10,932 nt of DNA from Chitinophagaceae bacterium. GTDB taxonomy: Bacteria; Bacteroidota; Bacteroidia; Chitinophagales; Chitinophagaceae. The stretch spans positions 1 to 10,932 of the forward strand of contig JAIPBY010000076.1 in the NCBI GenBank assembly GCA_021738605.1, read 5' to 3'. The translations under genes and the position numbers were made by a program. Below the pieces are notes generated by a model. It saw nothing but the letters and a program-made list of their open reading frames with translations. It was not told the origin of the DNA and made no database searches. Below are positions 6,936-10,932 of this stretch, piece by piece; position 1 is the stretch's first letter, and each line of letters opens with the position of its first letter.

Positions 6936-7318
6936 GTTGCGAAAAGCTTTTATTTTTACCATTCATATTCATGTCATGTTTTATAATGGCACAAACATCA
7001 ACTGAAACAATCGGCCAACCTGTTCGTGTCGGAAAATTAGAGGTTGCACAATTTAATTTCCCCAAAAAAATGAATTGGGAGGATGCAAAAAAAGCGTGTG
7101 CTGATTTGGGAAAAGGTTGGAGTTTACCAACAAGGGAGGAACTGGGCATCTTGTATGAGCATAGAAAAGAAATTGGTGGTTTTTCAACAAGCTACTATTG
7201 GAGTTCTACCGAAACAAATGATACAGATGCTTGGAGGCATAACTTCAGCTTTGGCATGAGTGGGTTCATCGCGGGGAAACAAAATGAATATTTTGTTCGG
7301 GCTGTTAGACCCAAATAA
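6932..7318 (+). CDS. Small secreted protein with DUF1566/Lcl C-terminal-type domain
   Basis: The 128-residue protein starts with a likely Sec signal peptide (KLLFLPFIFMSCFIMAQ, residues 5-21). The remainder shows the DUF1566/Lcl C-terminal pattern: MNWEDAKKAC (47-56), GWSLPTREELGILYEH (62-77), GGFSTSYYWSSTE (82-94), W-H-NF-FG (101-108) and a closing YFVRAVRPK (120-128). Such domains are found in extracellular or surface proteins, often as one module of larger proteins; here it stands alone. Its molecular role is unknown. ATGA overlaps the M20 dipeptidase stop, so the two are very probably co-transcribed and translationally coupled, although one product is cytoplasmic and the other exported. 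It converges with the DPP gene, with about 48 nt between their stops. Confidence 0.75.
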   Translation: MSCEKLLFLPFIFMSCFIMAQTSTETIGQPVRVGKLEVAQFNFPKKMNWEDAKKACADLGKGWSLPTREELGILYEHRKEIGGFSTSYYWSSTETNDTDAWRHNFSFGMSGFIAGKQNEYFVRAVRPK

Positions 7319-7366
7319 TGGTTTTAGGACTGAACAGTTCGTGAAGTATACAATCCAACAATCAGG

Positions 7367-9562
7367 TCAGAAAGGCCTCCCACCCGGAGGGCAATGCTGC
7401 TTCAAATAATTGGTGTACAAGGTCTGCAAATGTTTGGTTGTGCCTTCACCCTCGGAGATGCTATGGCTCCTGTTGGGATAAGACATGAACTGGAACTGCT
7501 TGTTGTACTTGATCAACTCATTCTGCAGCAATTCTGCATTCTGGTAATGCACGTTGTCATCGCCTGTTCCGTGGATGTACAAGAGATTTCCCCTGAGATT
7601 CTTCGCATGGGTGATGGGTGACCCTTTGACAAAATCTTCGCGGTTTTCCTGGGGCAATCCCATGTAGCGTTCCTGGTAGATATTATCATAAGTCAATTGG
7701 AAGGCAACCGCAGCAATGGAAATCCCTGTCTTGTAAATCTCAGGATACCTGAACATGAGGTTTAATGTTGCAGAACCGCCTCCACTCCATCCCCACACAG
7801 CAACTCGGCTGGTATCTATGAAGCCCATTTTGAACACTTCTTTGGCGGCCTTGGCCTGGTCATCAATGTTCACAATACCGATCTTCCGGTAGATGGACTT
7901 TCTCCACTCACGGCCTTTGGGAACTGGCGTGCCGCGGTTGTCGATGGTCACATATACATAGCCATCCTTGCGCATGTCGCCGGCATACAACCTGTTCCTT
8001 CCCACGCCAAAACGATCAATCACATTGGCCCCTGCAGGCTCTGAATAAACAAAGAAAACAACTGGATATTTTTTGGCCGGATTGAAATTCTCCGGTTTCA
8101 CCATCCATCCGTCCATCTCAACACCTTCATCGGTTTTGATCTTGAAAAATTCAATGGGCGAAGACATATTTGCTGCTTTATTGACAGCATCTTGCACAGC
8201 ACTTTTTCCCTTGCCATCAAAATGGGTATTTAGGCTAATCGCCTCGGTTACATATTGTACCTTATGATTGGAAAAGCTGTGGTAAGCAAGATCAGCAACT
8301 GGTGAAATATCATACTGGTGAGTGCCGGGCTGGGTATTGGGGGTGATGCGTTCTGGTGTCGCACTGTCGTTGAGTTTTGTACGGTAGAGGTATTTCTGGG
8401 TGGCATTGTCTGGAGATGCATAAAAATATACATAGCCTTCTTTTTCCTTGACTGCCGCGATTTCTATCACATCAAAATTACCCTGGGTCAGGAGAACCGA
8501 CTCCTTGCCATTGCGTGACATGCGGTACAGATGCCGCCATCCGTCTTGCTCAGAAACCCACAAAAAGTTTTTGCCCCCATCAAGCCAATCCCATCCACCA
8601 TAATTGTAGTCGTCATCAATGGAAGGAAGAATATCAATCCAGGCAGCATCTTTTTCTGCGTGGATGGAAAATGCCTTGCCAGTGGCCGCATTGGCCAAGA
8701 AAAGCATGCTTTCATTTTGCTTTCTGTTGAGCTGCTGGACAATAACCTCATCCTTCCCGGCCCATTCCATCCGCGGAATATAATGCTGGCGCTGGTCTCC
8801 GGGAATTGCCATCCATGTTTTCTTGCCAGTAGCAAGATCAATCACACCAATCCTTACGGCTGATGGTGCCTCACCGACTTTGGGATACTCTACAGGAATA
8901 GGCTTGGAGTAAATGCCGGAGGTATTGTCCATCATCATGAAATCTTTGGTTCCATCAGCATTGACCTGCCAAAAAGCAATTCTCTTGCTGTCAGGGCTCC
9001 ACCTGAATCCATCGCGGCAAGCGAACTCCTCTTCATAGACCCAATCAAAAGTGCCGTTGATCATGCGCCTGTTGCCATCCGTTGTCAAAGCCTTGATGGC
9101 ACCTGTTTTTAGGTCTTCAACATATACATTCTGTTCAGAAACATAGGCGGCCTTGTTTCCATCAGGTGAAAGTTTTGCAAACATCAGGGTCTGGGAAGGC
9201 CTTGACTTTCCGAGCTGTTTCCATTTTTTTGTTTTGTGGTCATAAAGCCAATAATCCCCTTTTGTATTGTAGCGCCAAACCCTTGCTGTATTGGCAAATA
9301 CCAGCAATTGCCCGGTCTTTTCATTCCAGGTATAATTGTCCATTTCCTTGAAAAGATCCGCCTTGTTCAGTACCAAGGCCCCAATAATGGTATCAACATC
9401 ACCAGTCAACACATCCGTTTTGACAAGGGCATTTTTACTCAGTGAGAAGATTCCTTTTCCGTCTGCAGACCACTGTGTTTTGGACTGAGCCTGCAGCGTT
9501 GAGGCATGGCTTATCAATAAGCTGAACAAGATAACTAGGGTGTTGAATGGCTTCATTTTCAT
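7367..9562 (-). CDS. Secreted S9B family prolyl dipeptidyl peptidase (DPP-IV-like)
   Basis: This serine peptidase should remove N-terminal X-Pro or X-Ala dipeptides from peptides outside the cytoplasm. Counted from the ATG at 9562 (731 residues) it has a signal peptide (MKMKPF then a hydrophobic run, cleavage likely after LQA at 25), an N-terminal beta-propeller (about 27-475) with the DWVYEEE motif (Glu178/Glu179, which bind the substrate N-terminus), and an alpha/beta-hydrolase domain with Tyr506 (oxyanion hole), Ser593 (GWSGGGS), Asp668 (GTGDDNVH) and His700 (RSHSI). YDNIYQERYMGLP conserves the S1-pocket tyrosines of human DPP4. The usual GWSYGGY elbow is altered to GWSGGGS. A longer frame from GTG 9598 is unlikely because that region carries the promoter and would bury the signal peptide. 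The gene converges with the DUF1566 gene and diverges from the S4 gene. Confidence 0.93.
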   Translation of the reverse strand: MKMKPFNTLVILFSLLISHASTLQAQSKTQWSADGKGIFSLSKNALVKTDVLTGDVDTIIGALVLNKADLFKEMDNYTWNEKTGQLLVFANTARVWRYNTKGDYWLYDHKTKKWKQLGKSRPSQTLMFAKLSPDGNKAAYVSEQNVYVEDLKTGAIKALTTDGNRRMINGTFDWVYEEEFACRDGFRWSPDSKRIAFWQVNADGTKDFMMMDNTSGIYSKPIPVEYPKVGEAPSAVRIGVIDLATGKKTWMAIPGDQRQHYIPRMEWAGKDEVIVQQLNRKQNESMLFLANAATGKAFSIHAEKDAAWIDILPSIDDDYNYGGWDWLDGGKNFLWVSEQDGWRHLYRMSRNGKESVLLTQGNFDVIEIAAVKEKEGYVYFYASPDNATQKYLYRTKLNDSATPERITPNTQPGTHQYDISPVADLAYHSFSNHKVQYVTEAISLNTHFDGKGKSAVQDAVNKAANMSSPIEFFKIKTDEGVEMDGWMVKPENFNPAKKYPVVFFVYSEPAGANVIDRFGVGRNRLYAGDMRKDGYVYVTIDNRGTPVPKGREWRKSIYRKIGIVNIDDQAKAAKEVFKMGFIDTSRVAVWGWSGGGSATLNLMFRYPEIYKTGISIAAVAFQLTYDNIYQERYMGLPQENREDFVKGSPITHAKNLRGNLLYIHGTGDDNVHYQNAELLQNELIKYNKQFQFMSYPNRSHSISEGEGTTKHLQTLYTNYLKQHCPPGGRPF

Positions 9563-9579
9563 TGTATTTGACTTGAAAC

Positions 9580-9609
9580 TAAAAATAGGAAAGTTCACTT
9601 ATACTCAAA
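9580..9609 (-). promoter_or_regulatory. Promoter for the DPP gene
   Basis: On the minus strand TTTG (9609-9606) is followed after 18 nt by TATTTTTA (9587-9580), which matches TAnnTTTG except at the last base. The leader to the ATG at 9562 would be short (about 10-15 nt). This element lies inside the longer GTG-initiated frame and so supports the shorter start. Confidence 0.5.
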
Positions 9610-9613
9610 TGGT

Positions 9614-9621
9614 TAATTTTG
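9614..9621 (+). promoter_or_regulatory. -7 element of the S4-protein gene promoter
   Basis: TAATTTTG matches TAnnTTTG at every fixed position and lies 16 nt upstream of the ATG at 9638. The -33 region is weak (GTTC at 9593-9596, 17 nt upstream). It sits within 5 nt of the TTTG box of the divergent DPP promoter, so polymerase binding at the two promoters would overlap. Confidence 0.45.
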
Positions 9622-9637
9622 TAATGGAAGCAATAAA

Positions 9638-10027
9638 ATGGAAAAAGAGAAACTCCGCCTGGACAAATACCTTTGGTCAATCCGGCTGTTCAAAACAAGA
9701 ACAGCTGCAAGTGCTGCATGCGAAAAAGGAAGGGTGAAGATGAATGAGGAAAGCGCAAAGGCCTCCAGGGGGGTAAAGACTGGAGACATTTATGAGGTCA
9801 AAGCAGAAGAGAAAAAATGGACCATAAAGGTCATTTCCTTGTTGCATACCAGGGTGCAATACAGTGAAGCCATCAAGCATTATGAAGACCTGACAGCACC
9901 TGAGGAAGTTGAAAGAATCGCTTACCAGTCAGCGTCATTCTTCTCAGGAAAAAGGCCTTCCAAGATTGGAAGACCCACCAAAAAAGAGCGAAGGGATCTG
10001 GGAGATTTTTTAGAACTGGATGAATGA
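9638..10027 (+). CDS. Hsp15-like S4-domain RNA-binding protein
   Basis: The 129-residue protein has an N-terminal S4 RNA-binding domain (about 7-68) opening RLDKYLWSIRLFKTRTAAS, followed by CEKGRVKMN and the typical GDIYEVK strand, then a basic C-terminal tail (KRPSKIGRPTKKERRDLGDF, about 103-123). This layout and length match Hsp15 (HslR), which in E. coli binds 50S subunits carrying stalled nascent tRNA-peptide and helps ribosome recycling after heat stress. The Bacteroidota relatives are generally annotated only as S4-domain proteins, so ribosome rescue is inferred. It is expressed away from the DPP gene and lies 69 nt upstream of trmD, in the same direction, so the two may form a translation-related pair. 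Confidence 0.88.
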   Translation: MEKEKLRLDKYLWSIRLFKTRTAASAACEKGRVKMNEESAKASRGVKTGDIYEVKAEEKKWTIKVISLLHTRVQYSEAIKHYEDLTAPEEVERIAYQSASFFSGKRPSKIGRPTKKERRDLGDFLELDE

Positions 10028-10032
10028 GGGAG

Positions 10033-10046
10033 TGGATGCGCATCCA
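10033..10046. repeat. 14-bp perfect palindrome between the S4 gene and trmD
   Basis: TGGATGCGCATCCA equals its own reverse complement and begins 6 nt after the S4 gene stop. As RNA it could form a 5-bp stem with a GCGC loop; as DNA it could be a dimeric protein site. No U-tract follows, so it is not a standard terminator. One such palindrome could arise by chance in a window of this size; its intergenic position is what makes it worth noting. Confidence 0.4.
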
Positions 10047-10096
10047 TTCACATTCAATAATCCCTGCAACATCAGTTGCCCAAATATTTAGCCAAC

Positions 10097-10774
10097 ATGA
10101 ACATCCACATCATCAGCGTAGTCCCCGAGTTAATGGAAAGTCCGTTTGGACATTCCATCATGAAACGTGCAGCAGCAAAGGGTTTGCTGAACATCACCAT
10201 TCACCAGCTCCGCAAGTGGGCTGTCAATGAATATGGCATGGTCGATGATTACCAATTTGGCGGAGGCGCCGGCATGGTCATGATGTGCGAGCCATTGGCA
10301 AACGCCATTGAGGAGTTGAATGCAATCCATCAATTTGATGAAATCATCTACCTGACCCCGGACGGTGAAGTGTTCAACCAGGGCATGGCCAATGGGCTGT
10401 CGCTCAAAAAATCATTGTTGTTCATCTGTGGCCATTACAAGGGAATTGACCAGCGCATCCGGGATCATTATATCACCAAAGAAATATCCATTGGGGATTT
10501 TGTGATGAGTGGAGGTGAGCTTGCTGCAGTGGTCATTGTTGATGCCATTGGCAGGTTGATTCCTGGCGTACTGAATGATGAAACCTCCGCCCTGTTTGAC
10601 TCTTTCCAGGACGATCTCCTTGCGCCTCCAGTGTATACAAGGCCTGTTGATTTTCGGGGATGGAAAGTGCCTGATGTCTTGATGAGCGGAGACCACAAAA
10701 AAATAGAGGACTGGCGCTATGAGCAGGCTTTGAAAAGAACGGAAGAAAAAAGACCTGATTTGTTGGAGGATTGA
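10097..10774 (+). CDS. trmD: tRNA (guanine37-N1)-methyltransferase TrmD
   Basis: TrmD uses S-adenosylmethionine to methylate N1 of G37 in tRNAs reading CNN-type codons, preventing +1 frameshifting. The 225-residue protein shows the family hallmarks: GGGAGMVM (55-62), YLTPDGEVFNQ (85-95), then the trefoil-knot SAM site FICGHYKGIDQR (109-120) and IGDFVMSGGEL (132-142), ending with the RPVDFRGWKVPDVLMSGDH segment and a C-terminal helix. The ATG at 10097 gives the normal start MNIHIISVVPELM; an upstream in-frame TTG at 10076 is not needed. Length is close to the family norm, a little shorter than E. coli (255). It follows the S4 gene and is not next to rpsP, rimM or rplS, its usual partners in many bacteria. 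Confidence 0.97.
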   Translation: MNIHIISVVPELMESPFGHSIMKRAAAKGLLNITIHQLRKWAVNEYGMVDDYQFGGGAGMVMMCEPLANAIEELNAIHQFDEIIYLTPDGEVFNQGMANGLSLKKSLLFICGHYKGIDQRIRDHYITKEISIGDFVMSGGELAAVVIVDAIGRLIPGVLNDETSALFDSFQDDLLAPPVYTRPVDFRGWKVPDVLMSGDHKKIEDWRYEQALKRTEEKRPDLLED

Positions 10775-10829
10775 TTAAGGAAAATGATCATGCTAAGAAA
10801 TTTTATAATGTAATCAAGATTTAATTTCT

Positions 10830-10932
10830 ATGTCAGAGCAACAAAATATAGAATATAAGCAGAGTTGGCGTGATGAATACATGAAAACTATTGTTGCTTT
10901 TGCCAATAGTCAAGGCGGTAGCATTTATATTG
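10830..10932 (+). CDS. AlbA_2 (Schlafen-type) domain protein, N-terminal part (cut by window edge)
   Basis: From the ATG at 10830 the frame reads MSEQQNIEYKQSWRDEYMKT, then IVAFANSQGGSIYI, and stays open to the right edge (34 codons). The pattern E-x-K-x-S-W-x-x-x-x-x-K-x-I-x-AFAN-x-x-GG-x-IYI is the start of the AlbA_2 / Schlafen AlbA_2 domain (a putative nucleic-acid-binding domain). In Bacteroidota this start is usually followed by a GHKL-type ATPase or RecG-C-like region in proteins labelled ATP-binding protein or putative transcriptional regulator. Those later domains are outside the window. It lies 55 nt after trmD behind an AT-rich gap with no clear promoter. Genes of this type are often accessory; the actual function is not known from this fragment. 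Confidence 0.75.
   Translation, partial: MSEQQNIEYKQSWRDEYMKTIVAFANSQGGSIYI

Noticed and set aside
7332..7340. GAACAGTTC inverted repeat between the convergent DUF1566 and DPP genes as a terminator
   Set aside because: The 4-bp arms with a 1-nt centre cannot form a stable hairpin, and no T-tract follows.
9563..9598. N-terminal extension of the DPP from a GTG at 9598
   Set aside because: It would place 12 residues ahead of a clear signal peptide and covers the -7 promoter element; the ATG at 9562 is the better start.
10076..10096. TTG start for TrmD at 10076
   Set aside because: The family start MNIHII is reached at the ATG at 10097; the upstream codons add nothing conserved.
10804..10809. 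TATAAT as a promoter for the AlbA_2 gene
   Set aside because: No -35 box at suitable distance, and this is not the promoter type used in this phylum.
10796..10829. AGAAATT / AATTTCT inverted repeat just before the AlbA_2 gene
   Set aside because: Only 7-bp AT-rich arms with a 20-nt loop in AT-rich DNA; easily due to chance.
1..10932. CRISPR array, tRNA/rRNA genes, insertion sequence, integrase or toxin-antitoxin pair
   Set aside because: No regularly spaced repeats, cloverleaf-like sequence, transposase or integrase motifs or paired small toxin/antitoxin frames were seen on either strand.

Overview
The window looks like core-genome DNA of a member of the Bacteroidota, probably a Chitinophagales or Saprospiria-like lineage (inference). 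Supporting signs are the short RpoD/SigA sigma factor beginning MRQL, Bacteroidota-type promoters (TTTG, about 20 nt, TAnnTTTG), A-rich translation starts without strong Shine-Dalgarno sites, a START-like protein beside a long LptF/LptG permease, and a secreted S9B dipeptidyl peptidase. No tRNA, rRNA, CRISPR array, insertion sequence or prophage gene was found.

Left part (1-2541, minus strand): from right to left lie an RpoD/SigA-family sigma factor, the signal recognition particle GTPase Ffh, and the first 25 codons of ribosomal protein S16 (rpsP), which is cut by the left edge. rpsP has a textbook Bacteroidota promoter of its own. A hairpin lies in the rpoD-ffh gap.

Middle part (2825-7318, plus strand): a START-like protein is followed 2 nt later by an LptF/LptG-family lipopolysaccharide-transport permease, and 22 nt further on by a superoxide dismutase with a twin-arginine signal and manganese-type active-site residues. 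A perfect 12-bp inverted repeat with a 30-nt loop follows the dismutase. Next comes a cytoplasmic M20 metallodipeptidase whose stop codon overlaps the start of a small secreted protein with a DUF1566/Lcl-type domain.

Right part (7367-10932): a secreted S9B (DPP-IV-like) serine peptidase on the minus strand diverges, across a very short region with overlapping promoters, from an Hsp15-like S4 RNA-binding protein. That gene is followed by trmD, the tRNA m1G37 methyltransferase. The window ends inside an AlbA_2 (Schlafen-type) gene, the only accessory-looking gene present.

Functionally the window mixes translation and protein-export housekeeping (S16, Ffh, Hsp15-like, TrmD, sigma factor), envelope biogenesis (LptF/G), oxidative defence in the envelope (Tat-SOD) and peptide degradation (periplasmic or outer DPP plus cytoplasmic dipeptidase). 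I see no clear new multi-gene system. The points most worth a second look are the post-SOD inverted repeat, the exported Mn-type SOD, the altered nucleophile elbow of the DPP, trmD separated from and inverted relative to rpsP, and the truncated AlbA_2 gene.
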